Assembly: GCF_001544755.2 (NCBI RefSeq)
Contig: NZ_FCOF02000007.1
Coordinates: 1 to 64,000, forward strand
Origin: Caballeronia catudaia
GTDB taxonomy: Bacteria; Pseudomonadota; Gammaproteobacteria; Burkholderiales; Burkholderiaceae
Direction of reading: 5' to 3'
DNA length: 64,000 bases
Every line of letters begins with the position of its first letter. Position 1 is the first letter of the stretch. This document shows positions 1 to 8,787 of the stretch, in pieces. The notes under the pieces were generated by a model. The model was not told where the DNA came from. It searched no databases and saw nothing but the letters and a program-made list of their open reading frames with translations. The translations under genes and the position numbers were made by a program.

Positions 1-396
1 GGCGCGGCTGAAGGGGTCGCCGGGGCGGTGCTTGGCGGCGCGGGTTCGAGCGACGGCGATTCGATGCTCAAGAGCTTGAGCGATACTGATACTGGCAACG
101 CTAGTTCGTTGCTCAGTGACGCGCAACCGTTCGAGTACCAGCCGGACATGCCAGTTGGTGAAGTCTTTGAGGTCGCTTCGCAGAAAATCAAGACACCAAA
201 CACGGGTGATCCTAGAACGTGGTATACGAATCCCGGCAGTGCGCAAATGCGCCTATTCGGGGATACCGGTGCGCCAGTGATTGATCTCGACTTCGATCAC
301 GTACATAACGGTCTTCGTCCGCACGCCCACAATTGGAATGATGGTGTGAGAGACGGCGGCAGCGATGTTGTCCCTTTCAGTCCTTGGAATCCTTAA
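1..396 (+). CDS. C-terminal fragment of a polymorphic-toxin-like protein
   Basis: The frame is already open at base 1, so this is the 3' end of a larger gene; 131 codons are visible. The first 45 or so residues are Gly/Ser/Asp-rich linker. The last 75 form a compact domain with NPGS, DFDHVH and PHAHNW motifs and a short VPFSPW end. Clustered His and Asp residues at the very C-terminus suggest a metal-dependent or histidine nuclease toxin. From memory it resembles the 'polymorphic toxin type 24' tails of Rhs and contact-dependent toxins; I could not check this. A small gene starts one base after the stop, as expected for an immunity gene. GC is clearly lower than in the core genes from 2148 on. 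The delivery part lies outside the window. Confidence 0.6.
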   Translation, partial: GAAEGVAGAVLGGAGSSDGDSMLKSLSDTDTGNASSLLSDAQPFEYQPDMPVGEVFEVASQKIKTPNTGDPRTWYTNPGSAQMRLFGDTGAPVIDLDFDHVHNGLRPHAHNWNDGVRDGGSDVVPFSPWNP

Positions 397-397
397 C

Positions 398-772
398 ATG
401 GAAGAAAATTCAAGCGTTATCGCCCGGTATCATTCGTTTCATGACTGGTACTTGTGCGGCGTATCAGCCGATATGTTTAGCAAGGTTGTCGAGTTGACAT
501 TGATGTTCGACAACAGAAAGGATCGCGCTCGCCTGAGGTTCAGCGGAGCAACTCGCTGCTTGGTGAAAGATTTTCTGATTCAGAACATTATCTATTCTGT
601 AGATGTGCTTTCGGATTTCGAGTCTCAAGAGTTCAAACAAGCCCGTTCAGCTTTAGACTGTTCTTATCCATGGGGTAAAGATAAACCGCCCAAGCCGATT
701 GCTTCTATTAGCGCATCTATCGGCGCTGATCTGCTCATAGAGTTCGATTCGGTAGACGTGGAGTCCGAATAG
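398..772 (+). CDS. Probable immunity protein for the upstream toxin
   Basis: This encodes a 124-residue protein with no signal peptide or membrane segment. ATG 398 is one base after the TAA of the toxin-like gene, so the two are translationally coupled; the in-frame start at 365 would overlap the toxin and is less likely. The protein mixes aromatic and acidic residues, ends in an acidic tail, and has the size typical of cytoplasmic immunity proteins. I do not recognise the family. The role is inferred only from position, size and shared low GC. If the upstream protein is not a toxin, this is simply an unknown small protein. Confidence 0.55.
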   Translation: MEENSSVIARYHSFHDWYLCGVSADMFSKVVELTLMFDNRKDRARLRFSGATRCLVKDFLIQNIIYSVDVLSDFESQEFKQARSALDCSYPWGKDKPPKPIASISASIGADLLIEFDSVDVESE

Positions 773-1050
773 CAAAAGGAAGTCGACACGGAATTGGACG
801 AATCTCTAGAATCCTTACTGCGGTTCTATCGTATTCTGCGAAGTCTGGCGCGTGGTTGCGCCGGAACAGGCTTGGCGGCCTGTCATCCTCAAACCCGTGA
901 CGCCTGCGCAATGCAGGCGAAGCGTTAGTTGGACCCCGCCCGCTCCTGACCAAAGCGGCGCGGTGCTTTCGTACGCCTATGGGCGGGACGTGGCAGGGAA
1001 CCCGAAAGGGTTGCCGGTTAGTGGTTTGAGGCTCCGGTCCGCCAACCTTG
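773..1050. other. Intergenic segment of the accessory region, no gene seen
   Basis: No convincing gene was found on either strand; the open frames here are arginine- and proline-rich shadows. A short perfect hairpin (GCCTGC, 5-base loop, GCAGGC) lies at 902-918 and is followed by GCGTTAGTT. The hairpin has no T-run, so it is a weak terminator candidate between the convergent genes ending at 772 and 1051. Confidence 0.4.
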
Positions 1051-1554
1051 TCACTGTTCCCGCCCGCCCCGAGCGTCGGCTTGTTCCAACTTGTGCGTCT
1101 TCGCTGCGAGCGCCGCCTCCAGCGCTTGATACGCCTCCGTGCTGATAGCCGGATGAACGCCGCGCTCGATTTCATCGAACAGGAAAACCGGGCGCTCGCT
1201 TGGCACGATCTTCTTGGCCCATTCTTTCAAGTCCAGCCCGTAGACGTGTCGTCGTTCGTAACCAACGTGTTCGTCCGTTATTCTGCGCCCGTCTTCGCGA
1301 CACACTGACAGTTCTCCAGCGTCAATCGCTTGATGAATCGCCCGAATGCGCGGCCCCAAGCACTTGATATAAGGATGGCGCAACGTCGCCCGCGCGAGCG
1401 CAGTTTGCTCGCCGATTGGCCGCGCGAGTTTCAATTCCTTTTCTACTTCATCGGCGGTCAATCCGCACCACATGGCTGCGGCGACCGGAACGTGATAGAC
1501 CGAATAACAGGCCAGCACCGTAGCGCAGCTATCGTCTTCCCAAGGTTTGCCCAT
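1051..1554 (-). CDS. Unrecognised protein of the tRNA-Ser-adjacent region
   Basis: This predicts a 167-residue soluble protein starting at ATG 1554, which has a good GGGGAG ribosome site; a start at 1596 would add 14 residues without one. The N-terminal half has a Cys/Trp-containing helix-like stretch (AAMWCGL, then LTADEVEKEL) that could be part of a small DNA- or protein-binding helical domain. The C-terminal half contains VFLFDEIERGVHP and an Ala-rich helix (YQALEAALAAK). I do not recognise the family. It sits between the toxin/immunity pair and tRNA-Ser, a position typical of cargo in tRNA-integrated islands. Its codon usage is that of a real gene, and it converges on the immunity gene. 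Confidence 0.6.
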   Translation of the reverse strand: MGKPWEDDSCATVLACYSVYHVPVAAAMWCGLTADEVEKELKLARPIGEQTALARATLRHPYIKCLGPRIRAIHQAIDAGELSVCREDGRRITDEHVGYERRHVYGLDLKEWAKKIVPSERPVFLFDEIERGVHPAISTEAYQALEAALAAKTHKLEQADARGGREQ

Positions 1555-1826
1555 GCGTTTCTCCCCTACGCAAAGACATTGCACAAGCCGCAACAAAGAC
1601 GCGGCATCACCCCTGTCTACTCAAAATTTCAGCAGTCTTGATGATGCTATCAGAATGGGACTTGTCTTATAAATGCCGATGAAGGACGAGACCTTCCAGA
1701 GACAGGTAGAACCATCCAGAACAATCCGCTGTATCGTTTCGACAACACATCACGCGCGGATAATCAGGACGACAAACGACCGTAGCCCGCGCCTGCTGAT
1801 GGGCTATTTGATGGGCTGAAAAAGAA
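1555..1826. other. Non-coding end of the accessory region
   Basis: Between the unknown gene (start 1554) and the terminator hairpin at 1827 I see no supported gene. The segment is less GC-rich than the core and likely contains the promoter of the minus-strand gene at 1051-1554 and, possibly, remains of an integration junction beside tRNA-Ser. No direct repeat of the tRNA 3' end was seen elsewhere in the window. Confidence 0.4.
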
Positions 1827-1860
1827 GAAACCCCGTAAGTCTTTGAACTTACGGGGTTTC
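1827..1860. terminator. Strong bidirectional hairpin terminator
   Basis: A perfect 14-bp stem (GAAACCCCGTAAGT pairing with ACTTACGGGGTTTC) with a 6-base loop is followed by TTT on the plus strand and flanked by A-rich sequence on the other side. It lies just past the 3' end of tRNA-Ser and probably ends the tRNA transcript on the minus strand. Confidence 0.85.
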
Positions 1861-1871
1861 TTTACCACTAC

Positions 1872-1964
1872 TGGCGGAGACGGAGGGATTCGAACCCTCG
1901 ATCCAGTTTTTAGCCAGATGCTCCCTTAGCAGGGGAGTGCCTTCGACCTCTCGGCCACGTCTCC
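1872..1964 (-). tRNA. tRNA-Ser(GCU)
   Basis: Read on the minus strand, this is a class II tRNA of 93 nt with acceptor arms GGAGACG and CGTCTCC, discriminator G, an encoded CCA end, a T-arm with GGTTCGAATCC, and an anticodon loop CTGCTAA giving anticodon GCU (AGC/AGU codons). The long variable arm typical of tRNA-Ser follows the anticodon stem. The 3' end points toward the low-GC region at 1-1870, so this tRNA is the likely integration target of that region. Confidence 0.95.
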
Positions 1965-2007
1965 CAAACTTTTCGTTGCACCGGGAGTGCAGTGCAACGA
2001 GATCGAG

Positions 2008-2036
2008 ATAATAGCGTGTTCGCACGCGCCGGTCAA
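2008..2036 (-). promoter_or_regulatory. Sigma-70 promoter of tRNA-Ser
   Basis: On the minus strand TTGACC (2036-2031) is separated by exactly 17 bp from TATTAT (2013-2008). Transcription would begin near 2001, about 37 nt before the mature tRNA. The leader contains a small GTTGCA/TGCAAC hairpin (1975-1998). Confidence 0.75.
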
Positions 2037-2147
2037 ATTCGCATGACGATTTTTTTCAGATCATCAATGCCGAAACGCCGTGCTCCGCAAACCGCAACGA
2101 TGTGAATGCCCGCGAGCCTCCACATCGGCGCTACAACACACGGCGAA

Positions 2148-3398
2148 TTACCCGCGGTCCAGCTCGAACGCCTTGTGCAGCGCGCGCACGGCGAGTTCTG
2201 TGTACTTCTCGTCGATCAGCACGGAAATCTTTATTTCGGACGTCGAGATCATCTGAATGTTGATGCCCTCTTCCGACAGCGTGCGGAACATCGTGCTCGC
2301 GATGCCCACGTGCGAACGCATGCCAACACCCACCACCGAGACCTTCGACACCTTCGGATCGCCCAGCACGGTTTCCGCCTGGACGTGGCCCTTCACCTGG
2401 TTATTCAGGATTTCGAGCGCGCGCTGATAGTCGCCGCGGCCGACCGTGAACGTGAAGTCGGTCTTGCCGTTCACGCTCTGGTTCTGAATGATCATGTCGA
2501 TGTCGATGTTCGCATCGGCGACCGGCCCGAGAATCTGATACGCGACGCCCGGCTTGTCGGGCACGCCCATGACCGCGATGCGCGCTTCGTCGCGCTGGAA
2601 CGCGATGCCAGAAATCACTGCTTTTTCCATGTTCTCGTCTTCTTCAAAAGTAATCAGCGTGCCGGAGTGCATCTCGTCTGCGAGCGGCATCAGCGGATCG
2701 GTCAGGCTGGAGAGCACGCGCGTCTTCACCTGATACTTGCCGGCGAATTCCACCGAGCGGATCTGCAGCACCTTGGAGCCGAGGCTCGCCATTTCCAGCA
2801 TCTCTTCGAAAGTCACGCGGTCGAGCCGGCGCGCTTCTTCGACGACGCGCGGGTCGGTCGTGTAGACGCCGTCGACGTCGGTATAAATCAGGCATTCGTC
2901 CGCCTCGAGCGCAGCGGCGATCGCCACCGCCGAGGTATCCGAGCCGCCGCGGCCGAGCGTCGCGATATGACCTTCGGGGTCCACGCCCTGGAAGCCCGTG
3001 ATGACGACGACCTTGCCCGCGTCGAGCTCCTTCAGCACGCGCTCGCCGTCGATCTCGCTGATGCGCGCCTTCGTGAACGCGCTGTCGGTCCTGATCGGCA
3101 CTTGCCAGCCGGCGTAACTCACGGCTTCGAGACCTTCGGCGTGCAGCGCGATGGCGAGAAGCCCCACGCTCACCTGCTCGCCGGTCGAGGCAATCATGTC
3201 GAGTTCGCGCGGGTCCGGGTCGGCCTTGAGGTCTCTCGCGAGACCGAGCAGGCGGTTCGTTTCGCCGGACATCGCCGAGGGCACGACGACCATCTTGTGG
3301 CCGGCCTTGTGCCATTTGGCGACGCGCTTGGCGACGTTCTTGATGCGCTCGACCGAGCCCATCGAAGTGCCGCCGTATTTGTGTACGATGAGTGCCAT
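2148..3398 (-). CDS. lysC: Aspartate kinase
   Basis: The 416-residue protein phosphorylates aspartate to aspartyl-4-phosphate, the first step to lysine, threonine, methionine and diaminopimelate. The kinase domain begins with KYGGTS at residues 7-12, and two ACT domains occupy roughly residues 265-416, which bind the feedback inhibitors. It is a monofunctional, single-chain aspartokinase of the length usual in betaproteobacteria, not fused to homoserine dehydrogenase. ATG 3398 fits the conserved N-terminus, although no good Shine-Dalgarno precedes it. It lies downstream of tilS on the same strand but with a 332-bp gap, so it probably has its own promoter. dapA, further along the same pathway, is at 25985. 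Confidence 0.97.
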   Translation of the reverse strand: MALIVHKYGGTSMGSVERIKNVAKRVAKWHKAGHKMVVVPSAMSGETNRLLGLARDLKADPDPRELDMIASTGEQVSVGLLAIALHAEGLEAVSYAGWQVPIRTDSAFTKARISEIDGERVLKELDAGKVVVITGFQGVDPEGHIATLGRGGSDTSAVAIAAALEADECLIYTDVDGVYTTDPRVVEEARRLDRVTFEEMLEMASLGSKVLQIRSVEFAGKYQVKTRVLSSLTDPLMPLADEMHSGTLITFEEDENMEKAVISGIAFQRDEARIAVMGVPDKPGVAYQILGPVADANIDIDMIIQNQSVNGKTDFTFTVGRGDYQRALEILNNQVKGHVQAETVLGDPKVSKVSVVGVGMRSHVGIASTMFRTLSEEGINIQMISTSEIKISVLIDEKYTELAVRALHKAFELDRG

Positions 3399-3730
3399 TT
3401 GCGTTTTGAACTGGAGGGAAAACCGCGCTTCACGCGCTCGATGCGCAGCGCTAGAGACTCGCGCTCGACCCGGCTTCGGGGATGTTGAAGCCTGCGAACA
3501 GTGTGGCGCTGCCGCACGCCCGCCGCGCGCTTGCTTACCTGCGCACGGATGCGTGGTTGCGGGCGAAATCGAGTCTTTTGAACGGAGATGCCGCGCAAAA
3601 ACGCGCTTGGGCGAAACGAGTAACCGTACCCGATCGAAGCCGAAATTACAAGATGAGGCGCCCTCTCGCGGCGCCCTTTACCGAATGTCGCGGCGATTTT
3701 ACCGGCTTCGGCACAACGGCTTCTCTTCGA
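3399..3730. other. Spacer between tilS and lysC
   Basis: No gene is supported in these 332 bases. A GGCGCC/GGCGCC hairpin (3657-3675), just after the tilS stop on the minus strand, may weakly terminate tilS transcripts, but it has no T-run in that direction. I saw no structure resembling a lysine riboswitch upstream of lysC. Confidence 0.4.
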
Positions 3731-5158
3731 TCAGGCCAGCAGCAGATCCGGCCGCCACGAAATGCGGCGCAGCGGTCCGTGCCCGGCGCTCGGCGCGGCT
3801 TCGCGATTCACGCCCACGTGCGGGACGAACAGCAGCGCTTCACCGATGAACAGCAGCGGCACGTCCCGCTTCCAGGCCGGCACGCCGCGCTCCTGAAAAA
3901 GATTCTTGAGCGTGCGGCTCGGCGCTTCGCCCGCGACGCGCATGCGCTCGCCGCCCGCACGCGAACGCGCGACGAGCGGCGCCGCGCGCAGCACGCCCTC
4001 GCCGACCACATCGTCGGCGGGTGCATCGGCGGGCTCGAAGACGAACGAGCCGCGCCATTGCGGCAGACGCCATACTTCTTCGCCCTGCCATTGCAGTTCC
4101 GCCGCGGCCTTGAGCGCGGGCACGCCTTCGTCGAGATCGGGCGCATCGCCGCTGTCGCCCGCTTCCCAGGACAGCACATTGCGATACGCGCGCAAACAAT
4201 GCCCCGCATGATCGACGCGCAACGCGTGACCGTCGCGCGCGGCGGCGGCATCGCGCAACTGGCGCAGCATGTCGGCGATGCGCGCCGTCGATGCCGTCAG
4301 CAATCCGCGCGAGCGAATCCAGTGGCGCATGAGGTTGATCGCGCGTTCGTCGTCGAGGGCGAGGAGCGCGTCGAGCGCGAGCGCGCCCTCTTCGCCCGCA
4401 CTCTGCACGTGCTCGTAGTCGATGCGCGCGAGCTGATCCAGCAGCCGCTGCGCCGACGCCGCATGCGACGCGGTGCGCGCGAGCGCATCGCGGAAGCCGG
4501 GGAAATGCACCGCGAGAACCGGCAGCACGTCATGCCGCAGCGCGTTGCGCGAATAGCGCGTGTCGGCATTGGATTCATCGTCGATCCAGACGAGGTCGCG
4601 CTCGTGCGCGTACTGCTCCAGTTGCGCGCGCAACAGGCGCAAGAGCGGCCGCAGACGCGGCACCGCGCCATCGAACCGCTGCGGCGCCATTGCCGCGAGG
4701 CCCGCGACGCCCGCGCCGCGCAGCAGTTGCAGCAGCACGGTCTCGGCCTGATCGTCGGCGTGATGCGCGATCAGCAGCGCGCTCGCGCCATGTTCGTCGC
4801 AGAGAGCGTCGAGCGCACGATAACGCGCATCGCGCGCCGCCGCTTCGAGACTTTCGCCGCCCGCGCGCGCGACATCGACATGACGCGCTGCAAAGCGAAC
4901 GTCGAGCGACGCCGCAAAACGCTCGCAATGCGCGGCCCATGCGTTGGCGTTCGGACTCAGCCCATGATGAATGTGCAGCGCGACGACACGCTGCGCGCCG
5001 AAGCAGCGCACGGCAGCATCGAGCAGCACGGTCGAGTCGAGTCCGCCGCTCAGTGCGACGGCGAGAGGCGCATCGGAGGAAAGATCCGCGTCCGAAACCG
5101 CCGCGCGCACCGCCTCGTAGACGAGGCGGCCGGCCGGGGTTTCGTTATCGGACGTCAC
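3731..5158 (-). CDS. tilS: tRNA(Ile)-lysidine synthase
   Basis: TilS uses ATP to attach lysine to C34 of tRNA-Ile(CAU), changing its decoding from AUG to AUA. The 475-residue protein has the PP-loop ATPase signature SGGLDST at residues 37-43, the HHADDQAET segment of the N-type ATPase domain, and a C-terminal domain with the SRAGGERMR and LKNLFQE motifs of full-length TilS. The start at 5158 lies 30 bp after the accA stop, so accA and tilS are probably co-transcribed, as is common in Burkholderia. The gene is essential in most bacteria. Confidence 0.95.
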   Translation of the reverse strand: MTSDNETPAGRLVYEAVRAAVSDADLSSDAPLAVALSGGLDSTVLLDAAVRCFGAQRVVALHIHHGLSPNANAWAAHCERFAASLDVRFAARHVDVARAGGESLEAAARDARYRALDALCDEHGASALLIAHHADDQAETVLLQLLRGAGVAGLAAMAPQRFDGAVPRLRPLLRLLRAQLEQYAHERDLVWIDDESNADTRYSRNALRHDVLPVLAVHFPGFRDALARTASHAASAQRLLDQLARIDYEHVQSAGEEGALALDALLALDDERAINLMRHWIRSRGLLTASTARIADMLRQLRDAAAARDGHALRVDHAGHCLRAYRNVLSWEAGDSGDAPDLDEGVPALKAAAELQWQGEEVWRLPQWRGSFVFEPADAPADDVVGEGVLRAAPLVARSRAGGERMRVAGEAPSRTLKNLFQERGVPAWKRDVPLLFIGEALLFVPHVGVNREAAPSAGHGPLRRISWRPDLLLA

Positions 5159-5188
5159 GAGAGTTCGTGAGAGGTAAGAAAGAACCGG

Positions 5189-6160
5189 TTACGCGCCCGG
5201 CAGCGATTCCTTGTACTTGCCGTACGCCATCAGCTTTTCGAAGCGGCGCTCGCGCAGGTCGTTGACGCTCATGCCCTGGAACTGACGCAGCGAGTCGGCG
5301 AGCGCACGGCGCAGCAGCGCGGCCATGCCCTTCGAATCGCGATGCGCGCCGCCGAGCGGCTCGTTCACGATTTTATCGATGAGACCGAGCGCCTTCAGTC
5401 GATGCGCGGTGAGACCCAGCGCTTCGGCCGCCTCCGGCGCCTTCGCCGCGCTCTTCCACAGGATCGACGCGCAGCCTTCGGGCGAGATGACCGAGTACGT
5501 GGAGAATTGCAGCATCATCACGACGTCCGCGACGGCGACCGCGAGCGCGCCGCCCGAGCCGCCCTCGCCGATGATCGTCGTGATGATCGGCGTCTTGAGT
5601 TCCGCCATCACATAGAGATTGCGGCCGATCGCCTCCGACTGGCCGCGCTCTTCCGCGCCGATGCCCGGATACGCGCCCGGCGTATCGACGAACGTGAAAA
5701 TGGGCAGGCTGAATTTTTCAGCGGTGCGCATCAGCCGCTCGGCCTTGCGATAGCCTTCCGGACGCGGCATGCCGAAGTTGCGCAGCGCGCGCTCCTTCGT
5801 GTCGCGGCCCTTCTGATGGCCGATCACCATGCATGGCTGACCGTTGAAACGCGCGAAGCCGCCGACGATCGCGAGGTCGTCCGCAAACGCGCGGTCGCCA
5901 TGCAGTTCGTGGAAATCGGTGAAAAGTTCGCTCACATAGTCGAGCGTGTACGGACGCTGCGGATGACGCGCAATTTGCGAAACCTGCCAGGGCGACAGAT
6001 TCGCGTAGAGATCCTTCGTGAGTTGCTGGCTCTTCTTCGAAAGCCGGTCGATTTCTTCCGAAATATCGACAGCGGAATCGTCCTGAACGAAGCGGAGTTC
6101 TTCGATCTTCGCTTCGAGTTCAGCGATCGGCTGCTCGAAATCCAGAAACGTGGTCTTCAT
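5189..6160 (-). CDS. accA: Acetyl-CoA carboxylase carboxyltransferase subunit alpha
   Basis: This is the alpha subunit of the carboxyltransferase that moves CO2 from biotin-BCCP to acetyl-CoA, making malonyl-CoA for fatty acid synthesis. At 323 residues it is close to the usual length. An N-terminal helical region (about residues 1-60) is followed by the crotonase-like fold with [18 protein letters not shown] and [10 protein letters not shown] motifs; the last forms the acyl-CoA oxyanion hole. It starts at ATG 6160, upstream of tilS. A possible weak promoter (TTGATC, 15 bp, TAGAAT on the minus strand, 6219-6193) lies about 40 bases before the start. Confidence 0.97.
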   Translation of the reverse strand: MKTTFLDFEQPIAELEAKIEELRFVQDDSAVDISEEIDRLSKKSQQLTKDLYANLSPWQVSQIARHPQRPYTLDYVSELFTDFHELHGDRAFADDLAIVGGFARFNGQPCMVIGHQKGRDTKERALRNFGMPRPEGYRKAERLMRTAEKFSLPIFTFVDTPGAYPGIGAEERGQSEAIGRNLYVMAELKTPIITTIIGEGGSGGALAVAVADVVMMLQFSTYSVISPEGCASILWKSAAKAPEAAEALGLTAHRLKALGLIDKIVNEPLGGAHRDSKGMAALLRRALADSLRQFQGMSVNDLRERRFEKLMAYGKYKESLPGA

Positions 6161-6289
6161 GTGTTCGAGTCCTAGAACATCGGGCAGCGCGTATTCTAAC
6201 CGCGTCCGTCCCTGATCAATGCGCGCGGAAGCTATGGATTATAAATCAACGATAGTTCCGCGATCCGCTGGCTGACGTCAATGGTCAGG

Positions 6290-7342
6290 TCAGTGGTCAG
6301 CGGGGATCGGATTGAGGCTGCGCCACATATACCAGGTCGCGACCGTGCGCCACGGCTCCCAGTTCGCCGCGACTTCGCGCGCTTCGCTGCGCGTGACCGG
6401 CTCGCCGCTGAAGTAGTTGACGCTGATCGCCTGAATGAGGCCGAGATCGTCGAGCGGCAACACGTCCGGACGCGACAGATTGAAGATGAGGAACATCTCC
6501 GCCGTCCATCGGCCGATGCCGCGAATCTGCGTGAGCTCGGCGATCACGGCTTCGTCGTCCATCGATGTCCAGGCATCGACATGCAGCGCGCCCGACTCGA
6601 AGTGCTGCGCGAGATCGAGAATGTATTCGGCCTTGCGACGCGACAGGCCGCACGCCTGCAGCTTGTCGTGACCGAGCCTGATGAAATGCGCGGGATGGAC
6701 TTCGGGGCACGCGTTCTTGACGCGTTCCCAGATGGCCTGCGCGGCCTTCGTCGAGATCTGCTGGCCGGCGACCGAACGCGCGAGCGTCGAGAACGGATCG
6801 CCGAGATTGACGAGATGGATCTCGCCGAACTTCGGAATCAGCTTCTTGAGGATGCGGTCGCGCTTCATGAGATCGGCGCACGCGCGGTCCCAGTAATCGG
6901 GACGCGTGACTTCGCGTGTCAGTCCGCCGATCTGCACCGGCACCGCTGCATCCGACGTGACGACGCGCGACTTGCGCACGACCTCGCCCTGCTGCGTGTC
7001 CGGAACGATCGCCTGTGCATTCGCGCCATCGCCGGCGACGGCCCGGCCGTTGCCTTTCACGGGCGACGCCTCGGCTTCTTCCGTGCCTGCCCTCGACGCG
7101 CGCGCGGCGCCGTTCAGACGTGTCGCGGTCTCGGGCTTCGCGGCTTTGAGCGCGGCGCTTCTGGCGGGCTTGACGCCCGCGGCCGTGCGCTTCATCGCGG
7201 TGTTGCGTTCGCTCCCCGCGACGACGCCATCGATCTTCTGCGTGGTTGTTTTCGCTTGCGCGCTGCGCGGTCGCTTCGTTGCGCCCGACGCATCGCTAAC
7301 AGACGCGGGTCGTTTGACCGGCGTCTTCCTGGCCGTTGCCAT
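6290..7342 (-). CDS. DNA-3-methyladenine glycosylase (AlkA-like, HhH-GPD) with long basic N-terminus
   Basis: This base-excision repair enzyme removes alkylated purines. The catalytic HhH-GPD domain spans about residues 150-345: the hairpin is RGIGRWTAEM (274-283) and the catalytic aspartate is in PLDDLG (D298 or D299). Residues 1-130 are an Ala/Lys/Arg/Thr-rich, low-complexity tail resembling histone H1-like or DNA-tethering tails; this is absent from E. coli AlkA and makes the protein 350 residues. The start at 7342 gives this tail; a shorter form from an internal start would still contain the whole enzyme. It lies between cysS and accA with a 47-bp gap after cysS. Confidence 0.9.
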   Translation of the reverse strand: MATARKTPVKRPASVSDASGATKRPRSAQAKTTTQKIDGVVAGSERNTAMKRTAAGVKPARSAALKAAKPETATRLNGAARASRAGTEEAEASPVKGNGRAVAGDGANAQAIVPDTQQGEVVRKSRVVTSDAAVPVQIGGLTREVTRPDYWDRACADLMKRDRILKKLIPKFGEIHLVNLGDPFSTLARSVAGQQISTKAAQAIWERVKNACPEVHPAHFIRLGHDKLQACGLSRRKAEYILDLAQHFESGALHVDAWTSMDDEAVIAELTQIRGIGRWTAEMFLIFNLSRPDVLPLDDLGLIQAISVNYFSGEPVTRSEAREVAANWEPWRTVATWYMWRSLNPIPADH

Positions 7343-7389
7343 CTTGCCTCCTGCCTGGTGAGTCGATCAGAGGGTTCGAATGACCGCGT

Positions 7390-8787
7390 TCAAACGCGGC
7401 GCCATTCGGTCGACCCACCCGGTTTGTCTTCAAGAGCAATCCCGGCTTCGAGCAATTCGGCGCGAATCCGGTCTGCTTCGGCATAGTTCTTCGCCTGCTT
7501 GGCGGCGATGCGCTCGGCGATCTTCGCTTCGATCTCCTGCGGCGTGAGACTTGGCTCCAAGCCCGTGCCGCTCGCCTGCTGCAGAAAGACGCGCGGTTCG
7601 CGCCCGAGCAGGCCGAGCACGCCCGCGAGTCCCTTGAGCTGGCGAGCGAGCGCGGCATCGCGCGTGCGGTTCACTTCGCTCGCGAGATCGAACAGCACCG
7701 ACACGGCCACCGGCGTGTTGAAGTCGTCGTTCATCGCAGACTGGAAACGCTGCGCGTTCGCTTCGCTCCAGTCAAGTTGCTGATTGTCCGGCTCGACATC
7801 CTTCAACGCCGTATATAGACGCGTCAGTGCATTCTTTGCGTCGTCGATATGCACGTCGCTGTAATTCAGCGGCGACCGATAGTGTGCCCGCGCAATAAAG
7901 AAGCGCACGACTTCGGCATCAAATTTTTCAAGGACTTCGCGGATCGTGAAGAAGTTGCCGAGCGACTTCGACATCTTTTCACTGTCGATCTGCACGAAGC
8001 CGTTGTGCATCCAGTAGTTCACGAAGTGCTTGCCCGTCGCGCCTTCGCTCTGCGCGATCTCGTTCTCGTGATGCGGGAACTGCAGATCCATGCCGCCGCC
8101 GTGGATGTCGAACTGCTCGCCGAGCAGCGTGCAGCCCATCGCGGAACATTCGATGTGCCAGCCCGGACGCCCGCGCCCCCACTTCGAGTCCCAGCCGGAG
8201 TCGGCGGGCTCGCCGGCCTTCGCCTGCTTCCACAACACGAAGTCGAGCGGATCTTCCTTCGCGTCGTTCGCGGCGACGCGCTCGCCCGCGCGCAAGTCCT
8301 CGATCGACTTGCCCGACAGCTTGCCGTAGTCGGCGAACTTGCGCACCGCGTAGTTCACGTCGCCGTCCTTCGCGTGATACGCGTAGCCGTTCGCGTGGAG
8401 CGCATCGATCATGCCGAGCATCTGCGGGATGAAGTCGGTCGCGCGCGGCTCGATATCCGCGCGCGCGACACCGAGCGCATCCATGTCCTCGTGCATCGCG
8501 GCGATGAAACGATGCGTGAGCGTCTTGATCGGCTCGTTGTTCTCGACGGCGCGGCGGATGATCTTGTCGTCGATGTCCGTGATGTTGCGCACGTACGTGA
8601 CCTTATAGCCCGACTCGCGCAGCCATCGTTGCACGATGTCGAACACGACGAACATGCGCGCATGCCCGACGTGACAATAGTCATAGACCGTGATTCCGCA
8701 GACATACATGCGCACCTCGCCTTCGCGAAGCGGCGTGAAGGGTTGCTTGTCACGGGCGAGCGTGTTGTAGATGCGCAGCGAATTCAT
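7390..8787 (-). CDS. cysS: Cysteinyl-tRNA synthetase
   Basis: This class I synthetase charges tRNA-Cys. The 465-residue protein has the catalytic zinc ligand C30 within YVCG, the HIGH-type motif HVGH at 39-42, the second zinc site around ECSAMGC, and the KMSKS loop in [13 protein letters not shown] 8787 was chosen because it begins the conserved [10 protein letters not shown]; the frame is open upstream but that part is unconserved-looking. The gene is divergent from the TPR gene. A TATACT -10-like hexamer lies on the minus strand near 9024. Confidence 0.97.
   Translation of the reverse strand: MNSLRIYNTLARDKQPFTPLREGEVRMYVCGITVYDYCHVGHARMFVVFDIVQRWLRESGYKVTYVRNITDIDDKIIRRAVENNEPIKTLTHRFIAAMHEDMDALGVARADIEPRATDFIPQMLGMIDALHANGYAYHAKDGDVNYAVRKFADYGKLSGKSIEDLRAGERVAANDAKEDPLDFVLWKQAKAGEPADSGWDSKWGRGRPGWHIECSAMGCTLLGEQFDIHGGGMDLQFPHHENEIAQSEGATGKHFVNYWMHNGFVQIDSEKMSKSLGNFFTIREVLEKFDAEVVRFFIARAHYRSPLNYSDVHIDDAKNALTRLYTALKDVEPDNQQLDWSEANAQRFQSAMNDDFNTPVAVSVLFDLASEVNRTRDAALARQLKGLAGVLGLLGREPRVFLQQASGTGLEPSLTPQEIEAKIAERIAAKQAKNYAEADRIRAELLEAGIALEDKPGGSTEWRRV

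Noticed and set aside
902..930. Resemblance to an integron attC site (GCGTTAGTT with a hairpin)
   Set aside because: The core GTTRRRY is violated and no matching RYYYAAC site was found at the other end.
2106..3488. A 460-residue plus-strand frame antisense to lysC
   Set aside because: It is Arg/His-rich with no domain, and lies exactly over the aspartokinase; it is a GC-driven shadow.
3399..3730. Lysine riboswitch upstream of lysC
   Set aside because: No conserved stem series was seen, and such switches are rare in this group.
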